Positions 13,548-22,177 are shown, numbered from the stretch's first letter. The stretch: 64,000 nucleotides of DNA from Armatimonadota bacterium (GCA_025059775.1 JANXCW010000010.1:1-64000), one strand, 5' to 3'. The notes: generated by a model not told the origin, from the sequence alone. Numbers and translations: made by a program.

Positions 13548-13598
13548 AACATACCAAAGGGCACACCCCCCGTCAAGGGGTTCCCCCGGGGGGTGCCC
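13548..13598 (-). promoter_or_regulatory. rplL-rpoB intergenic hairpin and rpoBC promoter
   Basis: On the minus strand, TTGACG (13576-13571), a 17-bp spacer and TATGTT (13553-13548) give a good promoter for rpoBC. The same stretch contains an 11-bp GC-rich hairpin with a 2-nt bulge (arms 13559-13571 and 13588-13598), with the -35 box at the loop edge. This fits the usual partial termination plus re-initiation between the L7/L12 and RNA polymerase genes. Confidence 0.65.
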
Positions 13599-13629
13599 TC
13601 ACACACCCTCAGGAGCCCTCAGGCTCCAC

Positions 13630-14013
13630 CTACTTGATCTCGACCTCCGCCCCCACCTCTACCAGTTTCGCCTTAATGGCCTCCGCTTCCTGCTTGGATA
13701 CCCTCTCCTTCACCGGCTTGGGGGCCCCGTCCACCAAGTCCTTGGCCTCCTTTAGGCCGAGGCCCGTGAGCTCCCGGACCACCTTGATCACCTGGATCTT
13801 GTTGGCCCCCGCGGACTTCAGGATGACGTCAAACTCCGTCTGCTCCTCCACGGGGGGAGCCGCGGTAGGGGCGGGGGTGGCCGGAGCAGCTACGGCCACG
13901 GGGGCCGCGGCGGTTACTCCGAACCTCTCCTCCAGGGCCTTCACGAGCTCCGCCAGCTCCAGCACGGTGAGGTTGCTGATGGCCTCCACGATCTCCTGGG
14001 TCCTGCTGGACAT
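13630..14013 (-). CDS. rplL: 50S ribosomal protein L7/L12
   Basis: This 127-residue L7/L12 has an N-terminal dimerisation domain (1-35), an Ala/Pro-rich hinge (about 36-57) and the C-terminal factor-binding domain with [10 protein letters not shown] and [15 protein letters not shown]. It forms the ribosomal stalk with L10, encoded just upstream. Confidence 0.98.
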   Translation of the reverse strand: MSSRTQEIVEAISNLTVLELAELVKALEERFGVTAAAPVAVAAPATPAPTAAPPVEEQTEFDVILKSAGANKIQVIKVVRELTGLGLKEAKDLVDGAPKPVKERVSKQEAEAIKAKLVEVGAEVEIK

Positions 14014-14036
14014 TCTCTTCCCTCCCTCCAGTGGGC

Positions 14037-14561
14037 TTATGCCTGGGATTCCCGCTTCTCCCGGATCTGATCCAGGACGTAGACTAGGTTCCGCTGCAGG
14101 CCGGTGAGCACCCGCACCAGGCCTCCCAGCGGGGCCTGGATTCCTCCCACCACCCGGGCCAGGAGCTCGCCCCGGCTGGGGAGCTCCGCCAGGGCCCGCA
14201 CCCCTGCCGCATCCAAGACCCGTCCCTCCACGAGTCCCCCTTTGACCTCCAGCTTCCGGTGCTGCCGGATGAACTCCATCACGGTGCGGGCCGGGACTGT
14301 GGGGTCGTCGTAGGCGAAGGCCACCGCGGTGGGGCCCTCCAGGAAGGCCTCCATCCCTGTGAGGCCCGCCTCCTGGGCCGCGAGACCGAAGAGGGTGTTC
14401 TTCACCACCCGCAGTTCCACTCCGTTTCTGCGGAGAGCCTCCCGCAGGCTTTCCATCTCTGGCACCGAGAGGCCACGGAAGTCCGTGAGGACGAGGCCCC
14501 GGACCCGCTGCAACCGGTCCCGGAGCTCCTGGACTGCTTGAACCTTCTCCGGCTTTGGCAT
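14037..14561 (-). CDS. rplJ: 50S ribosomal protein L10
   Basis: This 174-residue L10 begins with [17 protein letters not shown]. It has the rRNA-binding core ([18 protein letters not shown] and [10 protein letters not shown]) and a C-terminal helix that binds L7/L12 dimers. It is preceded by an L10 leader with its own promoter and attenuator, the expected autoregulatory site for the L10-L12 complex. Confidence 0.98.
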   Translation of the reverse strand: MPKPEKVQAVQELRDRLQRVRGLVLTDFRGLSVPEMESLREALRRNGVELRVVKNTLFGLAAQEAGLTGMEAFLEGPTAVAFAYDDPTVPARTVMEFIRQHRKLEVKGGLVEGRVLDAAGVRALAELPSRGELLARVVGGIQAPLGGLVRVLTGLQRNLVYVLDQIREKRESQA

Positions 14562-14576
14562 GGCTCCTCCACGAAC

Positions 14577-14680
14577 AAAAAAGGCGCTCCGCCCCGGAAC
14601 GCCCTTCTCACCGGATCCTCGGCAGGCGCGTTCCGCTTTACCCCCTTCGGGACCTGCGGTCTACGGATCCCCGCGACACC
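14577..14680 (-). promoter_or_regulatory. L10 leader (ribosomal protein autoregulatory element) with attenuator
   Basis: The minus-strand leader before rplJ contains the L10-leader hallmark CTGCCGAGG (about 14618-14626) and an upstream GTAGACCGCAGGT strand. It then has a terminator stem (14596-14603 with 14583-14590, one G-U pair) followed by six T residues (14582-14577). Binding of L10(L12)4 to the first part is known in other bacteria to favour termination of rplJL transcription. That mechanism is assumed here by homology. Confidence 0.8.
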
Positions 14681-14686
14681 GTGACG

Positions 14687-14715
14687 ATCCTAGCAGGCTT
14701 TCGAGAGTCCGTCAA
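14687..14715 (-). promoter_or_regulatory. rplJL promoter
   Basis: TTGACG (14715-14710), a 17-bp spacer and TAGGAT (14692-14687) lie between rplA and rplJ, directly before the L10 leader. Confidence 0.7.
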
Positions 14716-14722
14716 CGCACGG

Positions 14723-15439
14723 CTACGCGGCTCGGCCGCTGAGGGCCGCCTGGGCTTTGGCGGGGTCCACCCGCACGGAAGGCCCCATGGTGGAGGAGAG
14801 GGCAATGCTGCGCAGGTAGGCTCCCTTCACCGCCGCGGGGCGGGCCCGGACCACCGCATCCAGGAGGGCGAGGAAGTTCTCCAGGAGGGCCTCCTCCGGG
14901 AAGGAGGCTTTCCCCAGCGGGGCGTGGATGATCCCGGACTTATCCACCCGGAACTCGATCCGCCCCCCCTTCAGCTCTCGGACCGCCTTTCCCACATCGA
15001 AGGTCACGGTTCCGGCCTTGGGGTTGGGCATGAGCCCCCGGGGTCCCAGGATCCGTCCCAGCCGGCCCACCAGGGGCATCATGTCCGGAGTGGCCACGGC
15101 CACGTCGAAGTCCAGCCATCCCTCCTGGATCTTGGCGATGAGTTCCTCCGCCCCAACGAAATCGGCTCCTGCCGCCTCCGCCTCCTTGGCCTTGTCGCCC
15201 TTGGCGAAGACCAGCACCCGCACAGGTCTGCCCGTGCCGTGGGGAAGGACCACGGTGCCCCGCACCTGCTGGTCCGCGTGTTTGGGATCCACCCCCAGCC
15301 GGATGGCTGCTTCCACCGTCTCGTCGAACCGTGCGTTCGCAGTCGCCTTCACCAGGCGCACGGCCTCCCGGGGGTCGTATAGGTGCGTGCGATCCACCTG
15401 CTTTGCCGCCTCCAGGTACCGCTTGCTGCGCTTGGCCAT
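14723..15439 (-). CDS. rplA: 50S ribosomal protein L1
   Basis: The 238-residue L1 starts [17 protein letters not shown]. It contains the two-domain L1 fold with [12 protein letters not shown] and the diagnostic [11 protein letters not shown] motif of domain II. It binds the 23S L1 stalk and often represses its own rplKA mRNA. It follows rplK after 11 bp. Confidence 0.98.
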   Translation of the reverse strand: MAKRSKRYLEAAKQVDRTHLYDPREAVRLVKATANARFDETVEAAIRLGVDPKHADQQVRGTVVLPHGTGRPVRVLVFAKGDKAKEAEAAGADFVGAEELIAKIQEGWLDFDVAVATPDMMPLVGRLGRILGPRGLMPNPKAGTVTFDVGKAVRELKGGRIEFRVDKSGIIHAPLGKASFPEEALLENFLALLDAVVRARPAAVKGAYLRSIALSSTMGPSVRVDPAKAQAALSGRAA

Positions 15440-15450
15440 GACGCGCCCTC

Positions 15451-15876
15451 CTAGTCCACGATCTCGATGCCCATGCTCCGGGCCGTCCCCTCGATCATCC
15501 GTACCGCTGCCTCCAGTGATCGGGCGTTGAGATCGGGCATCTTGAGCCGGGCGATTTCCTCCACCTGCTGGCGGGTGACCCGGCCCACCTTCTTCTTATT
15601 GGGCTCGGGAGAGCCCACCTCAATTCCCGCGGCCTTTTTGAGGAGCACGGAGGCCGGCGGGGTCTTGGTGACGAAGGTGAAGGATCGGTCCGCATAGATG
15701 GTGATCTCCACGGGCACGATGAGGCCCGCCTGGGAGGCCGTGCGCTCGTTGTAGGCCCGACAGAATTCCATAATGTTGATGCCGTGCGGCCCCAGGGCGG
15801 TGCCCACGGGCGGAGCCGGAGTGGCCTTCCCCGCGGGGAGCTGCAGCTTGACTACCGCGACCACTTTCTTCGCCAT
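15451..15876 (-). CDS. rplK: 50S ribosomal protein L11
   Basis: The 141-residue L11 begins with [18 protein letters not shown], followed by [20 protein letters not shown]. Its C-terminal domain binds the GTPase-associated 23S centre and ends with [10 protein letters not shown]. It is separated from nusG by 3 bp, so it is co-transcribed. Confidence 0.98.
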   Translation of the reverse strand: MAKKVVAVVKLQLPAGKATPAPPVGTALGPHGINIMEFCRAYNERTASQAGLIVPVEITIYADRSFTFVTKTPPASVLLKKAAGIEVGSPEPNKKKVGRVTRQQVEEIARLKMPDLNARSLEAAVRMIEGTARSMGIEIVD

Positions 15877-15879
15877 GGC

Positions 15880-16467
15880 CTACACCTTCTCCACCTGTGT
15901 AAAGTCCAGCTCCACGGGAGTCTCCCGTCCGAAGATGGAGACCCGCACCCGGACCTTCTCCCGTTCAGGAAGGATCTCCTCCACGACACCCGTGAACTCC
16001 TGAAAGGGGCCGGAGGTGATGCGCACCGTGTCCCCCTTCTGGTACGTAATCCGCAGACGAGGGACCTCCCCCCGCATCTGTCCGAGGATGGTCTGTACCT
16101 CCTCCTCGTCGAGGGGCACTGGGCGCGCCCCGGCTCCCACGAACCCCGTGACCCCCGGGGTGTTCCGGACCACGTACCAGGAATCATCATCCATGATCAT
16201 CTCCACCAGGACGTAGCCGGGGTAGATGCGCCGCTGGGTGATCCGGCGTTTCCCCTCTTTGATCTCGATCTCGTCCGTGGTGGGCACGATCACCTGAAAG
16301 ATTTTGTCCTGCATGTTCATGGAGGCGATCCGACGCTCCAGGTTTGCCTTCACCTTGTTCTCGTATCCGGAGTACGTATGGATCACGTACCAGCGCCGCC
16401 GCGGGTCCTTCGGCGGGGCCTCCCCCGATCGCCCCTGCGCTTCCTCCCTCTTCTCCTGCTCCGTCAT
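15880..16467 (-). CDS. nusG: Transcription termination/antitermination protein NusG
   Basis: The 195-residue NusG has a polar N-terminal extension (about 1-22), then an NGN domain (RRWYVIHTYSGYENKVK and GYVLVEM) and a C-terminal KOW domain (GDTVRITSGPFQEFTG). It couples RNA polymerase to Rho or the ribosome. It lies between secE and rplK in the standard order. Confidence 0.98.
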   Translation of the reverse strand: MTEQEKREEAQGRSGEAPPKDPRRRWYVIHTYSGYENKVKANLERRIASMNMQDKIFQVIVPTTDEIEIKEGKRRITQRRIYPGYVLVEMIMDDDSWYVVRNTPGVTGFVGAGARPVPLDEEEVQTILGQMRGEVPRLRITYQKGDTVRITSGPFQEFTGVVEEILPEREKVRVRVSIFGRETPVELDFTQVEKV

Positions 16468-16488
16468 CGGGATTTCCTCAGGAACCGT

Positions 16489-16761
16489 TCAGCGGACGAG
16501 CACGTGCTGGAAGAACCACGTGAAGAGAGCGTCCCACGCCCCCAGGTACAGGGCCGTCAGGGTAACGACCACCAGCACCACGAGGGTGCTCGCCAGGAGC
16601 TCCTGACGGCTGGGCCACGTGACCCGGTTCAACTCCGCCCGCACCTCCCGGAGGTAGCGGGAGGTACGCTCCGGCAGGGTGGGCTCCCGGCGCGCGGGAG
16701 CCTTCCCCGCCGGCCGGATCGCCTTTACGGATCGCTTTGCGAGATCGGTCACGCGGGCCAT
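16489..16761 (-). CDS. secE: Preprotein translocase subunit SecE
   Basis: This 90-residue single-pass SecE has the amphipathic RYLREVRAELNRVTWPSR signature, followed by one membrane helix (about residues 57-78). The frame is open further upstream, but ATG 16761 is preceded by a GGGGGG-AA ribosome site and gives the usual small SecE length. No rpmG or tRNA-Trp gene precedes it, unlike many bacteria. Confidence 0.95.
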   Translation of the reverse strand: MARVTDLAKRSVKAIRPAGKAPARREPTLPERTSRYLREVRAELNRVTWPSRQELLASTLVVLVVVTLTALYLGAWDALFTWFFQHVLVR

Positions 16762-16855
16762 GGGATTCCCCCCGTTCGGAAAACAAAGTGTGCCTTTCGT
16801 GCTCGCCGTGGACAGGTGTACGGGCACGGGGATGCCTTCCTCGGGCGCCCCCGTG

Positions 16856-16885
16856 ATTATAGGGACCCTGCTCCTGGGCCGTCAA
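16856..16885 (-). promoter_or_regulatory. Promoter of secE-nusG-rplKA
   Basis: TTGACG (16885-16880), an 18-bp spacer and a perfect TATAAT (16861-16856) lie 95 bp before secE. The TAA stop codon of the upstream gene is contained in the TATAAT, so the promoter is partly inside that gene. Confidence 0.8.
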
Positions 16886-17462
16886 ACGGGGCGAGGGTTG
16901 CCAGCAGCCCTGCAATCCGGCGGGCCGCCTGGAGGAGCACCGCCTCTACCAGGGCCGCGGTTCCCCTCCCGTCCGCGCGGGTGGCGGCGAAGGTTTCCTC
17001 CAGTAGGATGCGTTGGGTTACGGCTTCCACAACCCGCAGCTGCAGGGCCGCATGGGCCACGGAGACCGCAGGCACCCGGGAGGCTGGGGCCGGGAGGGAG
17101 AGGCCGTCCAGGTCGAGGTGGGTCCACCGACCGGTGACGATCCAACTCGCCCCTGCTGTCCGTGCCACCACCGCGGCTCTCCCCGTCCAGACGTAAAGGT
17201 CCTCCGGGCGCAATCCGAGCTCTCGGGCGACGCTGCGAACCCGATCCACGGGCAGGACCCGGAGCCCTGGGATGCGGTGTCCCAGCAGGGAGGCGAGTTG
17301 GGCGCTCGGGGATTCCAGATCCACAAGCAGGTGGGTGGCCGCGGTCCCCACGGTGGAGAACTCCGCCACCGCGAGCACGGGCGGCACGTGCCCCGCGGTG
17401 CTCAGGGCCGTCAGGAACGCGAAAAGCAACGCCACACTCTCAGCATACGCCCAGCCGGTCAC
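16857..17462 (-). CDS. Exported CsgG/LpoB-like hypothetical protein
   Basis: This 201-residue protein opens with a signal-peptide-like hydrophobic stretch (about 8-31, VALLFAFLTALSTAG). Its pattern resembles CsgG/FlgO/LpoB-type periplasmic domains: LPVDRVRSVARELGL, then a segment ending ASWIVTGRWTHLD, a VEAVTQRILLEE strand and a final helix. Family membership is inferred from this layout, not proven. It starts at GTG 17462. It lies directly upstream of secE, where rpmG often sits, and its stop codon forms part of the secE -10 box. Confidence 0.6.
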   Translation of the reverse strand: MTGWAYAESVALLFAFLTALSTAGHVPPVLAVAEFSTVGTAATHLLVDLESPSAQLASLLGHRIPGLRVLPVDRVRSVARELGLRPEDLYVWTGRAAVVARTAGASWIVTGRWTHLDLDGLSLPAPASRVPAVSVAHAALQLRVVEAVTQRILLEETFAATRADGRGTAALVEAVLLQAARRIAGLLATLAPFDGPGAGSL

Positions 17463-17513
17463 GAACAGATCACGTGGAGGGACCCGAAATTTCAGCTGCC
17501 GACTTCCCTCCCC

Positions 17514-17541
17514 TTGACACCGCGGGGGGATCGGGTACCAT
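17514..17541 (+). promoter_or_regulatory. Promoter for the structured leader RNA
   Basis: TTGACA (17514-17519), a 16-bp spacer and TACCAT (17536-17541). It is divergent from the CsgG-like gene, and transcription should start near 17548, just before the structured RNA. Confidence 0.6.
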
Positions 17542-17549
17542 AAGGAACG

Positions 17550-17656
17550 GAAGGCGGTGATGTCCGGTCAGGGAAGGCCGGACAGAACCGCTAAATTTGT
17601 TTGGATTCAAGAGGCCGGCGCCTCCCGGCAGGGGTCGGTAGCCGGCCTGGTTTTTT
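17550..17656 (+). ncRNA. Structured leader RNA with intrinsic terminator (unassigned)
   Basis: The RNA begins with a two-tier hairpin. GCGGT (554-558 of the 17-kb block) pairs with ACCGC (587-591), a symmetric GA/GA internal loop follows, and TGTCCGG (17561-17567) pairs with CCGGACA (17578-17584) under an AGGGAA-type loop. A 20-nt AT-rich linker leads to a terminator: AGGCCGGC (17612-17619) with GCCGGCCT (17641-17648), then GG and six T (17651-17656). A coding frame starts 15 nt later. The promoter-aptamer-like fold-terminator-gene order looks like a riboswitch or attenuator, or a short sRNA gene. I could not match it to a known class. Confidence 0.55.
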
Positions 17657-17670
17657 GTCGGGGGTGCGCG

Positions 17671-18024
17671 ATGATCCGTGCCCATGAACGAGTCCTGGTG
17701 GAGGCTCGTCGGCAGGCTACGGCGGAACGGGAGGTGTACCGGCAGCTGCTGGAGCGGGAACGGCGGGGACTGATCCGGTATCGGTCGGCCCCGCGGGTGG
17801 CCCCGCCGGAGGAGCACCGGGCGAGCCTCCAGGAGGCGAAGCGGCTGGCCCGGGAGAGTCTCGACGCGCACCGTCGGGCCCTGGAGGAGAACCCCTGGAT
17901 CTTGCAGCTGGTGGCCCTCTACGAGCAGCTGCAGGCCCTGCGGCGTGCAAAGGGCCGGCGGAAGGAGAAGACCGAGCAACCTGTGGCACAGGAATTGCTT
18001 CCCTCACCGCAGACCGTGGGATAG
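17671..18024 (+). CDS. Small charged alpha-helical protein, hypothetical
   Basis: This 117-residue, Arg/Glu-rich protein starts MIRAHERVLVEARRQA. It is predicted to be almost wholly helical, with heptad-like spacing (about 5-30 and 50-100) and a disordered polar tail. I recognise no family. ATG 17671 is chosen because GGGGGTG precedes it and because the upstream bases fold into the terminator. Expression would require read-through of that terminator, so the leader probably controls it. Two hairpins follow the stop. Confidence 0.6.
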   Translation: MIRAHERVLVEARRQATAEREVYRQLLERERRGLIRYRSAPRVAPPEEHRASLQEAKRLARESLDAHRRALEENPWILQLVALYEQLQALRRAKGRRKEKTEQPVAQELLPSPQTVG

Positions 18025-18039
18025 AATAGCTGCTGGAGA

Positions 18040-18117
18040 ACTCCCCGGCCCCCCCTGCCGGGGAGTCACGCCCCACCCCCCAGCGACGGCCCGGCGCCCG
18101 CCGGGCCGTCGTGTTTT
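18040..18117 (+). terminator. Tandem hairpins ending the small helical protein gene
   Basis: The first stem is 18040-18049 with 18057-18066 (10 bp). The second is 18085-18094 with 18101-18110 (10 bp, 6-nt loop), followed by GTGTTTT. The second is a reasonable intrinsic terminator. It abuts the stop codon of the convergent sigma factor gene. Confidence 0.75.
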
Positions 18118-18715
18118 AGCAGGAACCCCGGAAGGCCTGGAGCCTGGGGTGACGGCGTAGCCGGCTGAGGAGGGTACGCCTGACGTTGTAGACCTCCTCC
18201 ACGGATGCGAACAGGTCGCCCCTGCGGCGCACCAGCTCCCGCGGGGGGATCCCGTGGACGAAGGACTCGTAGAGCACGACCCGCTCCCGCTCGTCCGCGA
18301 CCACGGAGCGGAGGGTCTCCCACAGCTCCTGGATCCCCATCCGCGCCACGGCCTCCGCCTCGGGATCCGCGGCCGCGTTGCCCTTCGGATCCTCCACCAG
18401 AAAGGCTTGCTCTCGTCTTCGGATGGCGTCCACCACCGCACTGTGCGTGCACATCTGCAGGTAGCGCAGCAAACTGGGGAGGTCCGGGAACCGCCGGAAC
18501 TTCTCCTCGTCCACGGCCAGGAACATCTTCTCGAAGGCCCGATTCACCAGCCACTCCACCGGCTCCCCCGCGTGTGAAAACGCGCTGTGCCGGCGTACCC
18601 AGCTGGCCACTAGGGCCTGGTACCGGGCGTAGAGGGTCCGCCACGCGTCCTCGTCCCGGAACACGAGGGCGCGCCGAAAGAGCTGGTATGCCTCAAGCTC
18701 CTTCTGGTCGCCCAT
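18116..18715 (-). CDS. ECF-type RNA polymerase sigma factor
   Basis: This 199-residue protein has sigma region 2 (DEDAWRTLYARYQALV through YLQMCTHSAVVDAIRRRE) and region 4 (LRSVVADERERVVLYESFV, then an HTH ending in RRTLLSRLRR) and lacks regions 1 and 3, as in ECF sigma factors. No anti-sigma gene is adjacent. ATG 18715 lacks a clear Shine-Dalgarno site. Longer forms are open upstream but overlap the divergent epimerase promoter area. Target genes are unknown. Confidence 0.75.
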   Translation of the reverse strand: MGDQKELEAYQLFRRALVFRDEDAWRTLYARYQALVASWVRRHSAFSHAGEPVEWLVNRAFEKMFLAVDEEKFRRFPDLPSLLRYLQMCTHSAVVDAIRRREQAFLVEDPKGNAAADPEAEAVARMGIQELWETLRSVVADERERVVLYESFVHGIPPRELVRRRGDLFASVEEVYNVRRTLLSRLRRHPRLQAFRGSC

Positions 18716-18775
18716 GCGCAGGGGATCATGGAGTATTCTGACATGCGGCGGCGAAATCCTGTCTGGAGGAGGAGG

Positions 18776-19708
18776 ATGAAGGTCCTGGTGACGGGGGGGG
18801 CGGGGTTCGTCGGGTCCCACGTGGTGGAACGCCTCCTACGGGCCGGACACGAGGTGGTGGTGGTGGACGACCTGCGGACGGGACGCAGGGAAAACCTCCC
18901 CGCGGGCGTGCGCCTGTACCAGCTCGACATCCTGGATGACCGCGTGGCGGAGGTGTTCGAGCGGGAGCGGCCTCACGCGGTCAGCCATCACGCGGCCCAG
19001 GCCTCCGTGGCGGTCTCCGTGCGGAATCCTGAGCTGGATGCCCGGGTGAACGTGGTGGGGACCCTGAAACTCCTCCAGTGTTGTGCGCGAACAGGAGTTC
19101 GCCATTTCGTCTTCGCCAGCACCGGTGGTGCCATTTACGGGGAGACCACGGCGATTCCCTGCTCCGAGGACCACCCACCTCAGCCCATCAGCCCCTACGG
19201 GGTACACAAGCTCTGCGCGGAGCACCACCTCCACGCCTGGAGGGCCCTGCATGGTCTGGCCTGCACCGCACTTCGCTACGCCAACGTGTACGGTCCTCGT
19301 CAGGATCCCGAGGGGGAGGCGGGGGTGGTGGCCATCTTTACGGCCGCCATGCTGGCGGGAAAGCGGCCCGTGATCTTCGGAGACGGACTGCATACCCGCG
19401 ACTACGTGTACGTGGAAGACGTGGCGGAGGCGAACCTGCAGGTCATCGAGCAGAGGGTGGAGGGGGTTTACAATATTGGAACCGGGATCGAGACCTCCAC
19501 CCGCGACCTCTTCGAGCTCCTCCGGGAGCTGGTGGGTTACCCGGGCGAACCCGTCTACGGTCCTCCCCGGGCGGGGGATGTGCGACGGATTGCCCTGGAC
19601 TGCCGGCGGGCCGAACAGGCCTTCGGGTGGCAGCCCCGCACCTCGCTCCGGGAAGGGCTAGCGCGCACCGTGGCCTGGTTCCGATCCCGGTTCCGGTACC
19701 GACCATGA
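18776..19708 (+). CDS. NAD-dependent epimerase/dehydratase, UDP-glucose 4-epimerase-like
   Basis: The 310-residue extended SDR has the NAD-binding GGAGFVGSH near the N-terminus. It also has [10 protein letters not shown], the active-site STGGAIYG segment and Tyr/Lys in YGVHKLCAE, followed by [12 protein letters not shown], typical of GalE-like sugar-nucleotide epimerases. It starts at ATG 18776 after GGAGGAGGAGG. Its stop overlaps the next start (ATGA). The exact sugar nucleotide is not determinable. Confidence 0.88.
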   Translation: MKVLVTGGAGFVGSHVVERLLRAGHEVVVVDDLRTGRRENLPAGVRLYQLDILDDRVAEVFERERPHAVSHHAAQASVAVSVRNPELDARVNVVGTLKLLQCCARTGVRHFVFASTGGAIYGETTAIPCSEDHPPQPISPYGVHKLCAEHHLHAWRALHGLACTALRYANVYGPRQDPEGEAGVVAIFTAAMLAGKRPVIFGDGLHTRDYVYVEDVAEANLQVIEQRVEGVYNIGTGIETSTRDLFELLRELVGYPGEPVYGPPRAGDVRRIALDCRRAEQAFGWQPRTSLREGLARTVAWFRSRFRYRP

Positions 19709-20196
19709 CGTCGGCCCCGCGGCGGTTTTACGTCCACGAGCACCATGCGAGCCACCTCCACTGGGATCTCCGTCTGGAGATGGCGGGTGTGCTGCGCTCG
19801 TGGGCCCTTCCCAAAGGCCCTTCCTTGGACCCGGACGTGAAACGGCTCGCCATCCTGGTGGAAGACCATGAGCTGGCGTACGGGGAATTCGAGGGCGTGA
19901 TCCCGCCCGGGCAATATGGGGCCGGAGTCGTGATGCTGTGGGACGCCGGGACGTATGTGTGCCGGGAAGGAGATCCCGTCCGGGCTTTCCAGAAGGGGAA
20001 GATGACGCTGGTGCTGCACGGCCAGAAGCTGCGGGGGGAGTTCCACTTGGTGCGACTGGCACGCGGGGACGGGAGGCAATGGCTGTTTTTCAAGACCCGT
20101 GACGCCTTCGCCCAACCCGGGTTCGATCCCCGGGGAACGCGCTCCGTGAAGACCGGACGTACCGTCGAGGAAATCGCCCACGATGCGCACCCATAG
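19705..20196 (+). CDS. Stand-alone DNA ligase D 3'-phosphoesterase domain protein
   Basis: The 163-residue protein consists of one LigD-type phosphoesterase domain. It has the [14 protein letters not shown] metal/phosphate-binding signature, then [11 protein letters not shown], a [15 protein letters not shown] strand-loop and the [12 protein letters not shown]-terminal motif. Such domains trim 3'-phosphates or ribonucleotides at DNA ends before NHEJ ligation. No ligase, polymerase or Ku gene is present in the window. It is translationally coupled to the epimerase (4-bp overlap) and overlaps the next gene by 14 bp. Confidence 0.88.
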   Translation: MTSAPRRFYVHEHHASHLHWDLRLEMAGVLRSWALPKGPSLDPDVKRLAILVEDHELAYGEFEGVIPPGQYGAGVVMLWDAGTYVCREGDPVRAFQKGKMTLVLHGQKLRGEFHLVRLARGDGRQWLFFKTRDAFAQPGFDPRGTRSVKTGRTVEEIAHDAHP

Positions 20197-22177
20197 CCCC
20201 GGGCTCGCGCTGGCCCTCGTCCTGGCCCTCGGGGTGGGCACCAGACCCACCCCGCGCCTTGAAGCCATCGCCGAGGAGATTCGCCGGGGGCGGTGTGAAC
20301 CGCACCTCCCCGCTCTTGAAGCCCTCCTTCATCGGTCCGGTCCCGACCGGGCACGCGCGGGCCTCCTGCTCGGCCGATGCTGGATCCGTTTGGGGAGGCC
20401 GGATCGGGCGATTCGGGCATTCGACGCCGTCACCGGGCCCCTTGCACCGTACGCATGGCTGTGGGCGGGAAAGCTGGCCCTGCGCCGGGGGGATCGCGGG
20501 GGAGGGACGGCACGCCTCAGGCGCGTCCTGGGATCCGGGCCCGCGGCCGTGCGGGCAGCGCTGGCGCTGGCAGAAGCCCTGGCACCGGATCCCTGGGCGG
20601 CGGAGGGCTACGCCCGGGAGGTGATCGGCCGAGCGGACGACGCCACGACCCTGGCACGGGCATGGGGAAGTCTCGGTCGGGCCCTGCGCGCACAGGGGAG
20701 GCTGGCAGAGGCCGTAGAGGCCTTGGCTTGGGCGTGGTGGGCGTTTCCGGGAAGCCCCATGGAGCAGGAGGCAGGCCGAGAACTTGCGTTCCTTCTCCGC
20801 GGCCGGCCGCCTACACCCCCTCCCCTCGCCCGGTTGAGCCGAGCCCGACGCCTGGTGGAGCCGCAGACAGCGGAGCGGGAGCTCGTGCTGGCTCTCCGGG
20901 CGGGGCTAGAACCCGACGCGGAGGCGGAGGCATGGTTCCGGCTTGGCATGCTGCGGTTGAGGACCTCCGGGGCTGCGGAGGCCTTCCGTCGCGCCGCCCG
21001 CTTTCCGGCCGTCGCCCCCCAGGCCCTGTACTGGTTGGGCATCGCCCTGGGAGGCCAGGAGGCAGGGCGGATCTGGCGTGCGCTCGTTCGCCGCTTCCCC
21101 ACAAGTCCGTGGGCGGCCCGGGCCCTCCTCGCCCTGGGTCTCCGGGCGGAGGCCCAGGGGCGGTTTCAAGAAGCCGACCAGCTCTTTGCATGGCTCGCGG
21201 ACCATTACCCCACCACGCCCGCCGCGGACGAGGCGCGGTGGCGGAGGGGGTGGCTGCGCTACCGGCAGGGGAGGTGGTGGGAGGCGGAGCGGATCTTCCT
21301 GCAGTCCGCCAGCCAGCACCCTGGGACGGAGCGGGCTCCGGCCCACCTGTACTGGGCCGCTCAGAGCCGCAGCCGGAGAGGATTGGATCCGCGGCCTCTG
21401 CTGGTCCGGCTTGCGCGGACCTATCCGCATACGTACTACGGCATGCGGGCCCGGGAGCGCCTGGGGCTTGCTCCCCCACCTGAGCCGGCTTCCACAGCCC
21501 CGCTTGTCTTGCCATCGGAAAGCTTCCTGGCCGTGTACGAGGAGCTGCTGGCCTTGGGATTTCCGGAGGAGGCCGCGGAGGAGGCCAAGGCCGCGCTTGC
21601 CCAGGGGCCTTCCCATCGGGTTCTCCGGGTGCTGGCGGAGGCGCGCGTGAAGTTGGGGGATCTCCCGGGATCTGTGGCTGCGGCGGAGGAGGCGGTGCGC
21701 CGGGGGAAGGCGGATGCGGCTCTGTGGCGGCTCGCGTATCCCCGGGCATACTGGGACGCGGTGGTGCAGGCCGCTCAGGAAGTCGGCGTGGACCCCCTCC
21801 TGCTGCTGGCGGTGATGCGGGAGGAGAGTCGATTCGATCCCCAGGCGGTTTCCCATGCGGGCGCGGTGGGTCTCCTGCAGCTCCTGCCCGCCACCGCCCG
21901 CGAACTGGACGCAACCGTGGACTTCCGGGATCTCCTGAGTCCAGCGGTGAACCTGCGCCTGGGCGCCCGGTATCTGGCGGAGCAGCTGCAGCGGTTCAAA
22001 GACCTGCGGCTGGCCCTAGCCGCCTATAACGCGGGTCCCGGCGCGGCTCGGGCGTTCGCCGCGGGAGGAATTCGGGATCCAGACGAGTTCGTGGAGCGTA
22101 TCCCCTACGCGGAGACCCGCACCTATCTGCGCCGCGTGCTCCAGAGCTATGGGATCTACCGCTGGCTGTACCGCTAA
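20183..22177 (+). CDS. Soluble lytic murein transglycosylase (Slt family) with TPR-like superhelix
   Basis: This 664-residue exported protein has an N-terminal signal-like segment ([12 protein letters not shown]), a long alpha-superhelical or TPR region (about 25-510) and a C-terminal SLT domain. The catalytic Glu lies in [11 protein letters not shown], followed by [16 protein letters not shown] and [12 protein letters not shown]. It cleaves peptidoglycan glycan strands to give 1,6-anhydro ends. It overlaps the phosphoesterase gene by 14 bp. Confidence 0.9.
   Translation: MRTHSPGLALALVLALGVGTRPTPRLEAIAEEIRRGRCEPHLPALEALLHRSGPDRARAGLLLGRCWIRLGRPDRAIRAFDAVTGPLAPYAWLWAGKLALRRGDRGGGTARLRRVLGSGPAAVRAALALAEALAPDPWAAEGYAREVIGRADDATTLARAWGSLGRALRAQGRLAEAVEALAWAWWAFPGSPMEQEAGRELAFLLRGRPPTPPPLARLSRARRLVEPQTAERELVLALRAGLEPDAEAEAWFRLGMLRLRTSGAAEAFRRAARFPAVAPQALYWLGIALGGQEAGRIWRALVRRFPTSPWAARALLALGLRAEAQGRFQEADQLFAWLADHYPTTPAADEARWRRGWLRYRQGRWWEAERIFLQSASQHPGTERAPAHLYWAAQSRSRRGLDPRPLLVRLARTYPHTYYGMRARERLGLAPPPEPASTAPLVLPSESFLAVYEELLALGFPEEAAEEAKAALAQGPSHRVLRVLAEARVKLGDLPGSVAAAEEAVRRGKADAALWRLAYPRAYWDAVVQAAQEVGVDPLLLLAVMREESRFDPQAVSHAGAVGLLQLLPATARELDATVDFRDLLSPAVNLRLGARYLAEQLQRFKDLRLALAAYNAGPGAARAFAAGGIRDPDEFVERIPYAETRTYLRRVLQSYGIYRWLYR

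Noticed and set aside
13408-13566. Longer rpoB N-terminus beginning at 13566
   Set aside because: The extra residues have no RpoB similarity and would cover the promoter and hairpin in the rplL-rpoB gap.
17540-17600. Fluoride (crcB) riboswitch or small SRP RNA for the leader at 17.55 kb
   Set aside because: GGCGGTGATG and AACCGC are reminiscent of crcB, but the GCTGATGRCTCC segment is missing. The SRP GGAAG/AGCAG asymmetric loop is also absent, and the downstream gene is not a fluoride transporter.
17557-17670. Extension of the small helical protein N-terminally through the leader
   Set aside because: The upstream codons coincide with two strong inverted repeats and a T6 terminator, and a G-rich ribosome site precedes ATG 17671.
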